DNA of 64,000 bases from Nostoc sp. CHAB 5824 (GCF_020829665.1 NZ_JAIVFT010000002.1:558001-622000), one strand, 5' to 3'. Shown: positions 19,532 through 29,753, numbered from the stretch's first letter. The notes: generated from the sequence alone by a model not told the origin. A program made the numbers and translations.

Positions 19532-20052
19532 CTCCGTTAGTAACTGACAGAATTTAAGTCAAGTTTTACCACACGAGGTAAACACTTCATAATCCAACAC
19601 CGAGAAGGTATGACTAAACTCTTCAGTCTCTCTCCAACATCTAAGTTAGTTAAACACACATTCTCTTATTCTAGTGTAGATTAGCCTCACGCATTGCAGC
19701 TACTTATCACTAGTTGCCAGCTATAGCAATCCGATTTTGTTCCTAAAGTTACTTGCGTAGAAAGGCAATAGAGGACAGGCAATAGGCAACAGTCAAGAGG
19801 CGTCTTTGAGCTTATACTGAATTTTTTCAAAAATTAAATATGAGTCCTATAGGTCAAAAGACGTAAAAGCGTTATTTATAGAGTCTTTCCGTGATACATG
19901 TTGCTTGTATACAAATCAAGCCTTTAGTTTCTAAGACAGAACAGCACTGTAAAATGCTTAAGAAAGCAGGATTAGCTTCTTGCAGTAGCTTTTCTTTAGC
20001 TTGAAAATTGACTCCACTCTGCCTGATAACTGCAAAATGTGGTGCATTATCT
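19532..20052. other. intergenic region, no supported gene
   Basis: About 520 AT-rich bases lie between the small membrane protein and the glycosyltransferase. A 63-codon minus-strand frame (19872-20063) overlaps the end of the glycosyltransferase gene but has no ribosome site or recognisable feature, so it is not called. Confidence 0.5.
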
Positions 20053-21597
20053 TTATGCTTCATCTACCCAATAAAGATAATATTGTTCACTATCCACCCA
20101 GGCTCTCTGAAAATCTTTGGTTGGAATAATTTTCAAATCATTGCGGTTGACAGTCAGTTTATTATTTAAAATCAGCAAAATTTTCTTTTGCTCATCTTGA
20201 TTTTTGAGTAGAGAATTAATTTGGCTTAATATCTCAGCTTGTTCGACATCTTTACGGCCGCTTTTAAATAGGGTAAAGCTTCCCATTTTTTGAAGCTCAG
20301 GATAGTAAAACTTTCGGTTGAGATAACCCGATAAAGGAGCCATATTTGCATCTCGACTGGCAACAATAAACTCATTATCTAACCCAGCTTTTTGAATATA
20401 TTGAGCTGTTTCCCGGCTAGCAGAAAAGGGTACAACTAAATCTCGTGAAAAACTATAAATACCTCCCCCAAATTGGACATACAGAATTAGCATTAAAGCG
20501 ATATGATGCCATTTATGAACAAATGCAATTGAATTTGGACGAACAGAAAACCTATTGAGTAAAACTAACGAGTCTTGATAATAACTTCCTAGCCATAAAG
20601 CCGCTATCAAAACTAAATAGAAATGCCCAAAATGCCGAGGCATACCTGTAAATCTCAAGTATGTAAAGGCAAATATTACACAATTACCTATAATGTAGAA
20701 AAAGAAAGGAACTGGCTTTTTAGATAATTTAATTAAGGTTAAAATTACAATGAGGAGAGTAATTATCGCACAAACAATTAAATCCAGCCATTTTTTGTGT
20801 TGAGGAATAATTAATAAATAACTACCAAATATTCTACCTATGCTTCTCAAGAAATGACGGATATCTAATTTCATTACCCAACCATCATTTAACCCACCAT
20901 GAAGATAACTGTCTGTTGGAGGACTAATAATATAAATGGATAAAATAAAAGAAAATGTGATAATTACAATGCTTAAAAACAAATCGTATTTTTGACTTTG
21001 ATTAAAATACTGCTGCCGATGTTCACTATCAAAACAAAATTCAGCTAGCAAAGTCAATGATAAAGAAAACGATACCAATAAACCATAGGCACTACTATTT
21101 GCTAGTAAACCCAATAAAATTGCTAAATAAGCATAAGTTATTTTTCTAGATGAAAAAACTGTGCAGAATGCGAAAGTAAACAACATACTAAAGGCATAGT
21201 TTCGAGAAATTAAAAGATATTCGTAAAAAGGAAAGAAACCAAACGAAAACAGAAACTTTTGTTGATAGTTAAAAGGACTATATAGGCAAAAAAGAGTAAC
21301 CGAAACAACAGTAATTGCCAAATGAAAAATTTGCATAATAATAGGATTATCAACTATTTTTCTCAGAAGTCCCAGAGAAAAATACCATAAAAGAGGATGA
21401 CCTTCATAACGAATATTTGCAATTAAATTCCCCAAAGATTCACTATCTCTAACAATAAGCCAGGGATTTAGTTCATCTCGCCACATTGAATGGTTGAGAA
21501 TACCTATTAAACCAAGAAGAGAGAAAATAATGATAATAAACCAAGGAGAATGAAAAGGTAATCTCGAAGTATGTTTGATGAGTTTCTTGTTTAACAT
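20053..21597 (-). CDS. GT-C type membrane glycosyltransferase-like protein
   Basis: This 514-residue protein has about ten to twelve membrane helices and a soluble C-terminal domain of about 110 residues. The first extracytoplasmic loop carries MWRDELNPW, with the Asp-Glu pair that marks the active site of polyprenyl-phosphate-dependent GT-C enzymes (GT39/ArnT-like). Such enzymes add sugars to lipid or protein acceptors at the outer face of the inner membrane. Donor and acceptor are unknown. AT content is higher than in housekeeping neighbours, which could reflect transfer. It has no obvious operon partner. Confidence 0.75.
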   Translation of the reverse strand: MLNKKLIKHTSRLPFHSPWFIIIIFSLLGLIGILNHSMWRDELNPWLIVRDSESLGNLIANIRYEGHPLLWYFSLGLLRKIVDNPIIMQIFHLAITVVSVTLFCLYSPFNYQQKFLFSFGFFPFYEYLLISRNYAFSMLFTFAFCTVFSSRKITYAYLAILLGLLANSSAYGLLVSFSLSLTLLAEFCFDSEHRQQYFNQSQKYDLFLSIVIITFSFILSIYIISPPTDSYLHGGLNDGWVMKLDIRHFLRSIGRIFGSYLLIIPQHKKWLDLIVCAIITLLIVILTLIKLSKKPVPFFFYIIGNCVIFAFTYLRFTGMPRHFGHFYLVLIAALWLGSYYQDSLVLLNRFSVRPNSIAFVHKWHHIALMLILYVQFGGGIYSFSRDLVVPFSASRETAQYIQKAGLDNEFIVASRDANMAPLSGYLNRKFYYPELQKMGSFTLFKSGRKDVEQAEILSQINSLLKNQDEQKKILLILNNKLTVNRNDLKIIPTKDFQRAWVDSEQYYLYWVDEA

Positions 21598-21708
21598 TGT
21601 TAGTTAAAAATCTTTCTAAAAATGCTATCACAATCTGAGAGACAACTTATTCATCAAAATATTATTTTGATTCTTTAACTATTTAGACGAATGGATTTTT
21701 CCTGATTT

Positions 21709-22311
21709 CTACTTATAACTTTCTGGTATACCTACTGGTGATAAACCCGCGATCGCTCGTAAGTTTTGGCAACGAATCAACTCTGTAAAATTCAAACTGG
21801 AACGCCCTTCAATTTTGGCTACCGCTTCAATTGCAGAGAATAAATGCTGCGCTGCTTCAGCTTCTGAATAACCACGCCGCTGTGCTATGCGAATTGCTGC
21901 TGCATCGGCATTTAACTCTGACTCTTGAGATTTATTAGTGCGCCAGATACGAATTGCGGCGATCGCACTTAATCCCCCGGCTACAGCTACACCTACCACA
22001 TCTGACTGTGCTGCTTCCAATAATCCGCCTAACAGCCCCGCCAGTACTATACCTTGATAAATATCGGGTTTAAACCACTTCACCCCTGTCAACCAACTAA
22101 CCATCTGCAACAGCTGCAAGTCTCGTTGCGGCTTTGTCAGGCGACGCCACAAATCGAAATTAATATATATCGGTCGCTCCCCATTCCAGGGTTGGGGAAA
22201 GGAGGCATCAATCACTTTTGCCTGCTCTGGCTTACTAACGATTTTTGTCGTCATCCGACCAGAGGCAGGCATCACATCTAATAAACGGCGAATTTCAAGA
22301 TTTGGCTCCAT
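21709..22311 (-). CDS. DUF3318 domain-containing protein
   Basis: This 200-residue protein matches my recollection of the cyanobacterial DUF3318 family: start MEPNLEIRRLLDVMPASGRM, a central WLTGVKWFKPDIYQG segment, then a hydrophobic Gly/Ala-rich stretch (GIVLAGLLGGLLEAAQ, VAVAGGLSAIAAI) that probably inserts in a membrane, and an amphipathic C-terminal half (ELNADAAAIRIAQRRGYSEAEAAQHLF) that has the look of an M48-type zinc protease remnant without the HExxH. Function unknown. Confidence 0.8.
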   Translation of the reverse strand: MEPNLEIRRLLDVMPASGRMTTKIVSKPEQAKVIDASFPQPWNGERPIYINFDLWRRLTKPQRDLQLLQMVSWLTGVKWFKPDIYQGIVLAGLLGGLLEAAQSDVVGVAVAGGLSAIAAIRIWRTNKSQESELNADAAAIRIAQRRGYSEAEAAQHLFSAIEAVAKIEGRSSLNFTELIRCQNLRAIAGLSPVGIPESYK

Positions 22312-22583
22312 AAATTTAATTATTAGCCATAATGTGGATGGTAACTATTTTAGTTGTCATTCGTGTTAACCTTTGATTTGTGAGATGCTCTCGCAGTCTT
22401 TCTAAATGGTTGTTCCATTGGTAAAAACCTCTGCAAATTGGGATTTGTGAATAGATTCAAATCAAGCTATAAGAATATTGATTAAGCAGTTTGATAGTGT
22501 GGCGGGATTTTATAGTATCCGTTTGCCCCTAAATTCAAAACCTCAAAGTTTTGGATAACCATTGCTACTACACTTATAACTAC

Positions 22584-22844
22584 ATGGACGCTTTTGTTAC
22601 CCTCCCGCCTGAATGGACGAATAAGGCAATACATGCTTATGAATTTTGCTGTCCCAACTGCCACTCAAGTAGCCGAGAAGCTGAAAAAGTTTGGCTAAAT
22701 CGGCGATCGCCTGTACTTACAGAAGACCGTCGTCGCAAATGGCAAGAGTTCTACTATTGTCATTGTGGTTCTGTGTGGTGGGCTTGGAGTAGCGATCGCC
22801 CCTCAACAGATATATCTAGTCAGCCAGATTATAATCCCACATAA
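22584..22844 (+). CDS. small protein with two Cys pairs, zinc-ribbon-like
   Basis: This 86-residue protein starts at MDAFVTLPPEW; a TTG-initiated form 11 codons longer is possible but less likely. CCPNC and the later CHCG pair could bind zinc in a ribbon. WLNRRSPVLTEDRRRKWQEFYYC links them. The function is unknown. It converges on the porin gene and shares a bidirectional terminator with it. Confidence 0.65.
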   Translation: MDAFVTLPPEWTNKAIHAYEFCCPNCHSSSREAEKVWLNRRSPVLTEDRRRKWQEFYYCHCGSVWWAWSSDRPSTDISSQPDYNPT

Positions 22845-22861
22845 CTAATTTTTCCCTGAAC

Positions 22862-22887
22862 AAAAGCCCGCCTCAAGGCGGGCTTTT
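22862..22887. terminator. bidirectional terminator between zinc-ribbon gene and porin gene
   Basis: AAAAGCCCGCC (22862-22872) pairs perfectly with GGCGGGCTTTT (22877-22887) around TCAA. Both strands have a T run after the stem, so it can serve both convergent genes. Confidence 0.9.
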
Positions 22888-22925
22888 GTTTATCTAATTC
22901 TGAACTTTATTTGCCAGCACCAGTT

Positions 22926-24584
22926 TTAGAAGGTGAAGGTGGTACGTAGAGTACCCACATATTCAGTGTCGTTAGCGTCGTTATGCTCTGGATTGAAGAT
23001 TACCAACACGCCAGGGGTGACTTGAATATTATCGGAAAGCTTTAACTTGTAAAGACCCTCTAAGTGATAAGAGGTACTGTCGTCTAAGTTAGTATTGCCA
23101 GCGGCTGTTTTTATGCTGCCACCAGTAACTTTGGGTGGTTGACCAAAGATAAGACCTAAGACGTTGCCTTCTCCACCAAAGTCTTTTAAAGCAAGCGCTC
23201 CAGCCCAGTACCAAATATCTGCATCTGCACCAACGTTAGCACCAGTACCACCCCTGGCATCAGCAGTTGTATAACCTCCCCAACCACTAATAGTCAAGCT
23301 AGAGCTAAATTGGAAGGTAGCTTCTACACCGTAGTTGTTAGATTCGGTACGAGTGTTAGCCCCAAAAGGATTGTTAGCAAAAGTACTACCAGTACCTTGG
23401 AAAAGGCTGTTGGCAACAGTATCACCTTGATAAGTGCGAGCGTAGGTTAGACCAATATTAAAAGCTTTGCTGGGTTGGAAAGATAACTGACCAAAGATGG
23501 CGTTATCACCATCAAGCAGCCCATTATTAACGCTAGGATCGTTAGCAGTCCTAGCAAGATAACCACCACTCAAGCTGATAGGGCCAGTAGGATTGAAAGT
23601 AACTGTCAAACCAGCGCCACCTTGACCTTGACGATATATAGGGCTAAAACGTCCAAAGCGAGAGAGAGCACCTCTACCAGAGCTAGCAAAGTCAGGGTTG
23701 AAGGTATTAACGTTTTCGTAGAACTCACCACCACTAGCATCAACTTTGACACGCAATGCGTCAGTCAAGGTGAAAGCATAGTTGATTTTATCAATCACAA
23801 CAGAGTTGCCAGTACCAGTAACACCGTCAAAGCCCAAGCGGGTCATGTTAGTACCGCTCACACCAACATTAGAGACGATGTTGCCAGCATTCAGACGGAT
23901 TTGCAATTGGTCTTTACCAGTGAAACTGCTGTACAAGTTCAAACGAACCCGGTCAGAAAAAGTGGTGTTAGAATCCAAGTCTTGAGTCGGAGTACCAGCA
24001 GGAACTGCTCTATTCTCACCAAAAACATCAGACACGGCGAAAATTGCTTCTCCAACCAGCTTTGTGGTAGTGGAGAACTGATTAGCTTCTAACTCAGCAG
24101 TGCGAGCTTCTAATCCATCGACACGACCGCGCAGGGTTGCTAATTCAGCAGAAAATTCTTCTTGTAAGCGCTGTAAAGTAGCCAAGTCTTGTTTGCTGAC
24201 CAAATCGGCAGTAGCTGTAGCAATCAGTTCGTTAACCCGGTCTAAACAGGCATTCAAACCTGCGGCAAATTCATAACGGGTCAAAGCACGGTTACCACGA
24301 TAAGTACTGTTGGGATAACCTGCAATACAGCCGTAGCGCTCAACTAGAGATTGTAAAGCTTGGAATGCCCAATCTGTAGGCTGCACATCCGAAAATTGCG
24401 AAACTGATGTTACCTGGCTCATTTTGTTATCTTGAGCTTCAGATAACTGGGCAACATTTGTTACTTGTTCATTGACTTCAGCAGCTAAGGCGCTATTAGC
24501 AACAAAAAATGCAGCAGCTACAACAACCGGACTAACTTTAAAAAGATTCCAGAATCGTTTTGTCATGTTATTACTCCCACTCAC
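22926..24584 (-). CDS. SLH-domain outer-membrane porin (iron uptake porin type)
   Basis: This 552-residue protein has a signal peptide (cleavage near NSALAAEV), an S-layer homology domain (about 65-120: FSDVQPTDWAFQALQSL to LTRYEFAAGLNACLDRV), a short coiled coil (about 135-170) and an OprB-like beta barrel ending in aromatic TTFTF, the outer-membrane insertion signal. This is the standard layout of the major cyanobacterial porins, which anchor to peptidoglycan through SLH and pass inorganic ions such as iron. A Crp/Fnr regulator gene lies 114 bases upstream on the same strand and may control it. A bidirectional terminator follows. Confidence 0.93.
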   Translation of the reverse strand: MSGSNNMTKRFWNLFKVSPVVVAAAFFVANSALAAEVNEQVTNVAQLSEAQDNKMSQVTSVSQFSDVQPTDWAFQALQSLVERYGCIAGYPNSTYRGNRALTRYEFAAGLNACLDRVNELIATATADLVSKQDLATLQRLQEEFSAELATLRGRVDGLEARTAELEANQFSTTTKLVGEAIFAVSDVFGENRAVPAGTPTQDLDSNTTFSDRVRLNLYSSFTGKDQLQIRLNAGNIVSNVGVSGTNMTRLGFDGVTGTGNSVVIDKINYAFTLTDALRVKVDASGGEFYENVNTFNPDFASSGRGALSRFGRFSPIYRQGQGGAGLTVTFNPTGPISLSGGYLARTANDPSVNNGLLDGDNAIFGQLSFQPSKAFNIGLTYARTYQGDTVANSLFQGTGSTFANNPFGANTRTESNNYGVEATFQFSSSLTISGWGGYTTADARGGTGANVGADADIWYWAGALALKDFGGEGNVLGLIFGQPPKVTGGSIKTAAGNTNLDDSTSYHLEGLYKLKLSDNIQVTPGVLVIFNPEHNDANDTEYVGTLRTTFTF

Positions 24585-24698
24585 ACCTACATAATCCAGT
24601 TATAATAAAATGCTTAAAACATTTTATTTTCGGGGATTCTACACACAATCACAGCGATGATTATACCTTATAACCTGTGATTATTACAAGCAAATCAG

Positions 24699-25328
24699 TT
24701 AGCATACTGCTGAACCATAATTTTTAATTAATTTATTTGGGAACCGCAAAATAATGCGACGTTTGTGGCGTAAAACTGTACCTTCTTCCTCCAACTGTTG
24801 TAGGAGTCGAGTAACTGTTACTCGCGTGGTATTTAACACTTCAGCAATATCTTGATGGGTAACATTTAGATCAATTAGCTTACCCTTATCTACATCACGT
24901 CCAAATTTTTCACTTAACCACACTAAAAACTGCCATAGGCGTAGCGAAATTGGTTTTCGATGCACAATGCTTAGTAGATTTTCTGCCTGTTGAATATGAG
25001 ACAACAAAGCATTAATATCTTGATGCCACAAATGAGGTGGCACAATGCTTATTTCCACGCCTGTGAGACATTCAATCTGGTAGGGCTTGACTTTAGACAA
25101 AGGATAGCCAATCAGATCCCCTAGTCCCCAATAACCGAGAGTGATGAATGTTCCATCTTCACTCCACGTTAAGGTACGAACTGCACCATGCTCAATCCGC
25201 CAAAGTACATCATTTTGAAGTGGAATTACTTCCCTACGGGTAAATATCTGCTGGGGTAATTGTTCGCCCAAAGCAGACCTATTAGACAGGGCAGAAGAGT
25301 TTGAAGTAGGAGTTTTGGAATACATCAT
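24699..25328 (-). CDS. Crp/Fnr family transcriptional regulator
   Basis: This 209-residue protein has an N-terminal cyclic-nucleotide-binding-like beta roll (about 25-115) and a C-terminal winged helix whose recognition helix is in VTHQDIAEVLNTTRVTVTRLLQQLEEEG. The beta roll does not show the full cAMP-binding signature, and there are no Fnr-type cysteines, so the effector is unknown. It is not NtcA, whose sequence differs in the recognition helix. It lies directly upstream of the porin gene on the same strand. Confidence 0.9.
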   Translation of the reverse strand: MMYSKTPTSNSSALSNRSALGEQLPQQIFTRREVIPLQNDVLWRIEHGAVRTLTWSEDGTFITLGYWGLGDLIGYPLSKVKPYQIECLTGVEISIVPPHLWHQDINALLSHIQQAENLLSIVHRKPISLRLWQFLVWLSEKFGRDVDKGKLIDLNVTHQDIAEVLNTTRVTVTRLLQQLEEEGTVLRHKRRIILRFPNKLIKNYGSAVC

Positions 25329-26148
25329 TAACCGTAACTACATAATTATCAGGGAATCTCGCTGTTTACAATGATTAAGAAACTCTAATAATTTGTATCA
25401 AATTTTACCTATGTCTCTGAAACTATATTCTTTGCAATCAGAGCTTGAGACTAACTCAAAATTTTCTCATAGAAACAACTTATGATTTGAAATATCTATC
25501 AGTAAGATAGACCTGAATTTTTAAATTATTTATCTGTTACTTTAGTTGTGTAAGTTTAAGAATAGGTAAGCTTTTAGTAAAATATTTAGTTAACTTACTT
25601 TTAATTATTTGGTATTTTCTTAAGAGTCAGTAAATATGTAGGCACAAATAATTATGAATATATTAGTGGCGTGTCAAGGCTAAAATAGTGCATTAGATGT
25701 AGGTTGGTTTGAGCCTAAGCGTTACCCAACATTGATCGGAGTGTTGGGTTACCCTGCCTTAAGCACCTTTGGGTCTACGTTACTCAACCCAACCTACAAA
25801 TTTTTTTGCAACAATTTAGTCTGGCCACGCCAGTAGTAGCATGTGTTATGGCTAAAGCCGTAACACACCGCTATGTAATCTGGTGTGTTAGGTGCTCATG
25901 TTATGTTTTTCGTGACAAATCATCTCGAAACATGCACTTAACATACCCTACAGTTTTATTTTTACTTTCTAAATGACCTCTTAAAGGACTTTATAAATTC
26001 GTAGCGAATCAATTTTAAAAAGTCTGCGCTCCTAGAGCATTTAAGTTTCAACCCTCAATTCGTCACGGTTCTACGCAAAGATGTACTAGTCGTCAGCTTT
26101 TGTTTGTAGAGGCAGCGGCTTTAGGCTTGTGGACTGATGAACCGTCAA
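25329..26148. other. 820-base gene-free stretch with a MITE-like repeat
   Basis: No credible gene is present. The left part (25329-25660) is very AT-rich and should contain the promoter of the Crp/Fnr gene. The centre is a MITE-like inverted-repeat element listed separately. The right part holds GTGTGTTA/TAACACAC inverted pieces (about 25850-25900). Confidence 0.6.
25668..25831. mobile_element. MITE-like element with long imperfect inverted repeats
   Basis: About 50 bases at the left end, beginning GGCGTGTCAAGGCTAAAAT, are matched imperfectly by the complement of the right end, which ends ATTTAGTCTGGCCACGCC. Inside each arm is GTAGGTTGGTTTGAG or its near complement CTCAACCCAACCTAC, and a second pair CCCAACA/TGTTGGG surrounds the centre. 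AGT flanks both ends, a possible three-base duplication. There is no coding frame. The core resembles the GTTGGGTTAC repeats widespread in cyanobacteria. Confidence 0.6.
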
Positions 26149-26817
26149 TTAAGAGCGTTGACCAGTGACAATATATGCTACCCTTTGGCCGATATTAGTT
26201 GCATGATCTGCCATGCGTTCCAGACAACGAATTGCCAGTGCTAGCAGCACAATTGGCTCAACTACGCCTGGAACATCGCGTTGTTGCGCTAAAGTCTGAT
26301 AAACGCGATCGTACGCATCGTCTACAGTATCATCTAAGTGCTTTAAACGGCGTCCACCAGCTTCATCGAAATCTCCCAAAGCCTTCAAGCTAGTTGCTAG
26401 CATCGACTGCGCGTGAAGGGACATAGCTTCAATGTCGGGCATTGACGGATGAGGTACGTAAGGAAAAATTTTAATTGCGATCTCAGCTAAATCCTCAGCA
26501 TAATCGCCAATGCGCTCTAAGTCTCGCACCAACTGCATAAAGGCACTCAAGCAGCGCAAATCTTGAGCTGTGGGCGCTTGCAGCGTCATAATTGCCGTAC
26601 AGTCTGATTCGATTTGTCTATAAAAGCGATCAATCTTTTTATCTAATCGGGGAAGTTCCTCAGCTGCTGTTAAGTTACGAGCAAATAAGGCTTGGTGGCT
26701 GAGGCGAAATGATTGTTCTACCAAAGCACCCATGCGTAATATATCCCGTTCTAAGCGCCTAATGGCGCGTGCAAGTTGAGGTCTTTGAGGATTAGGACTG
26801 TAATTGAGAGCTTTCAC
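26149..26817 (-). CDS. phoU: phosphate signalling protein PhoU
   Basis: PhoU links the Pst phosphate transporter to the sensor kinase and represses the Pho response when phosphate is plentiful. The 222-residue all-helical protein shows two PhoU repeats, each with an RxxxxxRDLERIGDYAEDLAE-type or RCLERMADHATNIGQ-type metal-binding helix. It is the last gene of the sphR-sphS-phoU set, 28 bases after the kinase gene. No pst genes are in the window. Confidence 0.95.
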   Translation of the reverse strand: MKALNYSPNPQRPQLARAIRRLERDILRMGALVEQSFRLSHQALFARNLTAAEELPRLDKKIDRFYRQIESDCTAIMTLQAPTAQDLRCLSAFMQLVRDLERIGDYAEDLAEIAIKIFPYVPHPSMPDIEAMSLHAQSMLATSLKALGDFDEAGGRRLKHLDDTVDDAYDRVYQTLAQQRDVPGVVEPIVLLALAIRCLERMADHATNIGQRVAYIVTGQRS

Positions 26818-26845
26818 ACATGTTGTCTCAAAGGTGAAGATAATA

Positions 26846-28165
26846 CTAACTATAGTCTTGGCTTAAAGAGTTTGCCATAACTTCAGTAAATTGGAGTTGC
26901 ATCCACGCACCACCAGTTCCTGGATGGTTCATAGCTTTGATTGAACCACCGTGGGCGAGAATAATTTGCTCAACGATCGCTAAACCTAAACCATTGCCTA
27001 CGATCGCCCCTATGGAGTTACCATCTTGGGGGGAATGGGTTCGCGCTTTATCTCCTCGATAAAATCGCTCAAAAATGTGGGGTAAATCTGCTTCAGAAAA
27101 GCCAACTCCAGAATCAATAAGATTTATTTCCAAGATTGGGGAAGCAGGAGCATTATCCTTTATTGATAGGATTTTCGCTTCAACATGAATACTTGTACAA
27201 GCAGGACTGTACTTAATGCTATTGTCTAGCAAGTTGAGAAAAACCTGGTAAATACGGGCTTGATCTGCCTTAATCCAAAGATTTTCTGGGCCAGAATAAG
27301 AAAGAGACAGATGTTGGCGTTGTGCCAAGGGTTCTAGTGTTTCCCAAACGGATGTAATTAGCGATCGCAATTCTACAGCTTTGGTTTGCAATTGCATGGT
27401 TGGGTTTGCTTCCATTTGGGTGAGGTCTAGCCAGCTTTGCACTAAGTTAATCAGCCGATCAACTTCTTGCATCAAGCGGTTAACCCAACGATTTAAAGGT
27501 GGTTCCAAGCGGATTTGTAAAGTTTCTGCAACCAAGCGAATCGAAGTCAAGGGCGTTCTGAGTTCGTGCGCTAGATCAGAAAAAGAGCGATCGCGTACTT
27601 GATTTATATCTAATAGGGGTTGACGATTTTCTAAAAAGACTCCCACTTCTCCATTGGGTAAAGGCAAGCTAGATGCCCGCAAAGCCAGAGATTTCATTGT
27701 TGGCATTTCTGCCGCATCATCACAAGATGGATGAAATATCCACTCGCCCGTCTGCGGTTTTTGACAATCACGAGTTTGCTCAATTAAATGGTCAAGTTCG
27801 TAAGACCTTACCAACTCTAGTAACAAGCGCACCTGTTCTGGTTGCCACCTTTGCAGATACAAAATTTCCTGCGCTTGCCGATTGCACCACAGCAGTTGAT
27901 TTTCCTCATCCACCTGCAAATATGCTACTGGTGCAAAATCTAGCAGGTCTTGGTAAGTTTGCAATGACTGCTGTAAATCTTGCCGCTGCTGCTTCACTTT
28001 CGCTATTTCCTGCCGCAACCCAGGAATCAGCAGCAGTCCCATCTTGTAAGAATGCGAGGTTAACGGTCGGAGTAAGCGCCCCAGGTAGCGGTTAAGTTGA
28101 ACCTGTTGCCAAACCCAAAACCCAATGCCTACCGCTAAACCCAGAAAAAATCCCAATAAAAGCAT
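26846..28165 (-). CDS. sphS: phosphate-sensing histidine kinase SphS (PhoR-like)
   Basis: This 439-residue kinase has a single N-terminal membrane helix (LLLGFFLGLAVGIGFWVW), a PAS domain (about 65-165), a HisKA domain with the phosphorylated His in SDLAHELRTPLTS, and a HATPase domain with an N box (NLLDNSIKYSP), GVGF and GLGLAIV. This matches the cyanobacterial SphS/PhoR type, which senses phosphate limitation together with PhoU. It sits between the response regulator gene and phoU, 53 and 28 bases away, in one operon. Confidence 0.9.
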   Translation of the reverse strand: MLLLGFFLGLAVGIGFWVWQQVQLNRYLGRLLRPLTSHSYKMGLLLIPGLRQEIAKVKQQRQDLQQSLQTYQDLLDFAPVAYLQVDEENQLLWCNRQAQEILYLQRWQPEQVRLLLELVRSYELDHLIEQTRDCQKPQTGEWIFHPSCDDAAEMPTMKSLALRASSLPLPNGEVGVFLENRQPLLDINQVRDRSFSDLAHELRTPLTSIRLVAETLQIRLEPPLNRWVNRLMQEVDRLINLVQSWLDLTQMEANPTMQLQTKAVELRSLITSVWETLEPLAQRQHLSLSYSGPENLWIKADQARIYQVFLNLLDNSIKYSPACTSIHVEAKILSIKDNAPASPILEINLIDSGVGFSEADLPHIFERFYRGDKARTHSPQDGNSIGAIVGNGLGLAIVEQIILAHGGSIKAMNHPGTGGAWMQLQFTEVMANSLSQDYS

Positions 28166-28218
28166 TTGAGTTGTTAGTTTTTTGGTGACTACTAAAAACT
28201 AACAACTATCCAAACTAA

Positions 28219-28971
28219 TTATCCAAACCTATAGCCAAAACCTCTTACAGTCACAAGATATTCGGGATGGCTGGGGTCTTGCTCTAATTTTTCGCGCAAC
28301 CACCGAATGTGAACGTCTACGGTTTTACTATCACCAACGAAATCTGGCCCCCAAACCTGATCTAGCAGTTGTTCCCGTGACCATACCCGGCGGGCGTAAC
28401 TCATAAATAATTCCAGCAAGCGGAACTCTTTAGGAGAAAGATTCACCTCTTGACCACGAACCAGCACGCGACATTCTTGGGGATTCAAGGTGACATCCTT
28501 GAATTTTAATACTGGTAGTTGCGGTAAATTACTTAGGCGTTGGCGGCGGAGTAAAGCGCGACAACGAGCCACTAACTCGCGCATACTAAAAGGTTTGGTC
28601 AGGTAGTCATCTGCTCCCACCTCTAACCCCAGAACGCGGTCAGTTTCACTACCCTTAGCACTGAGTATTAAAATAGGTACTGGGTTTCCTTGATGACGCA
28701 GCAAACGGCAAATATCTAGCCCATTGATTTGAGGTAGCATCAAATCAAGAATGAGCAGATCAAAGGGAAGTTCCCCTGAGTTGGTTTCAAAACTTTTGAG
28801 ATACTCTACAGCAGACCGTCCATCGGGTGCTGTTGTCACCCCATAACCTTCTTCTTCCAGGGCTACAGCTAGCATTTCCTGGATTAATTCTTCATCTTCT
28901 ACTACTAGAATACGGCTGGTTTGCCCAATGTCCGTTCTGGCAGAATATTTGGTCGATTCACTGGTATACAT
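28219..28971 (-). CDS. sphR: OmpR-type response regulator SphR (PhoB-like)
   Basis: SphR activates phosphate-starvation genes after phosphorylation by SphS. The receiver domain (about 18-130) has VEDEE, the phosphoacceptor Asp in LLILDLMLPQ, and the switch Lys in YLTKPF; the C-terminal winged helix (about 150-250) ends TVRGFGYRFG. I start it at the ATG beginning MYTSESTKYS (250 residues) rather than the TTG 12 codons upstream. It is first of the sphR-sphS-phoU operon. Upstream there is a single ATTAACC resembling half of a cyanobacterial Pho box, not enough to call autoregulation. Confidence 0.92.
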   Translation of the reverse strand: MYTSESTKYSARTDIGQTSRILVVEDEELIQEMLAVALEEEGYGVTTAPDGRSAVEYLKSFETNSGELPFDLLILDLMLPQINGLDICRLLRHQGNPVPILILSAKGSETDRVLGLEVGADDYLTKPFSMRELVARCRALLRRQRLSNLPQLPVLKFKDVTLNPQECRVLVRGQEVNLSPKEFRLLELFMSYARRVWSREQLLDQVWGPDFVGDSKTVDVHIRWLREKLEQDPSHPEYLVTVRGFGYRFG

Positions 28972-29753
28972 TGATATCACAAAAGTCTGGGACTGTGCTT
29001 GTATCAATTAGGATGATTGAACCTATTATCTCGCCTTACTGCAACCGTTCTTCACTGGGGTTAATTCTTTTAGATTTTCTTTACAAAAATTAATATATAC
29101 CACACCACCCTCCTCAAGCAAAAATCAGTGTGGCTGCAAGCTTTTAATAGTCTTCATAATTAGAGACTTTACATTTTCAAATTCCTAAGTATACGAGTTA
29201 TCTTTGGATACAACAGATGGTAATGGCACAGCAATGCGCCCTTACGAGTAGTCTATATTCCATGTTGAGAACCGCTATAGCTTTGATTCTGTCTTCACAA
29301 TAGGGAGCAGGTGATAGGCGATAGGAAAAGACATTTTCATATTTTGTTATGTGACGCAATTACATGAAGGTTTGTATTGACAAAACCAGATTAAGTTGAG
29401 TATATTTACGTTAGTACAAAAATACTATACAGTCTCAAAAGGAAAATTATAGCGTTTTTGGTTTGTATACAATACACTCCGACCTCTCTCTAGCTTTGAA
29501 TTTTACTTCTCTTCTAGGGAAGGGGCTAGGGGTTAGGTCACTATTGGACTCAATTGAGAAACGCTATATATCTGGAAAATATAACGACATATATGTGGAA
29601 AATTCGTACTACCTAAGTGTCCTCTGTTGATCATTTCCGTATTTACGCTGGGTTAAAAATATTGATTTAAAAGTTACCCTGATGTCTGCATAGGGTAGTC
29701 TTTGGTATGGCTTGCTACCCAATAAATCATTGCCTATGGAAGGGAGTTGAAAG
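28972..29753. other. divergent promoter region, no gene recognised
   Basis: About 780 AT-rich bases lie between sphR and the coiled-coil genes. No gene or known RNA was recognised. It includes a GGGAAGGGGCTAGGGGTTAGG stretch (about 29517-29538) of the G-rich repeat type found elsewhere in the window. Confidence 0.5.

Noticed and set aside
19872..20063. 63-codon minus-strand frame overlapping the glycosyltransferase end
   Set aside because: No ribosome site, no recognisable feature; could be chance, although a short overlap can also mark coupling.
29008..29100. Possible Pho box ahead of sphR
   Set aside because: Only one ATTAACC half-match is seen, not the tandem repeats a Pho box needs.
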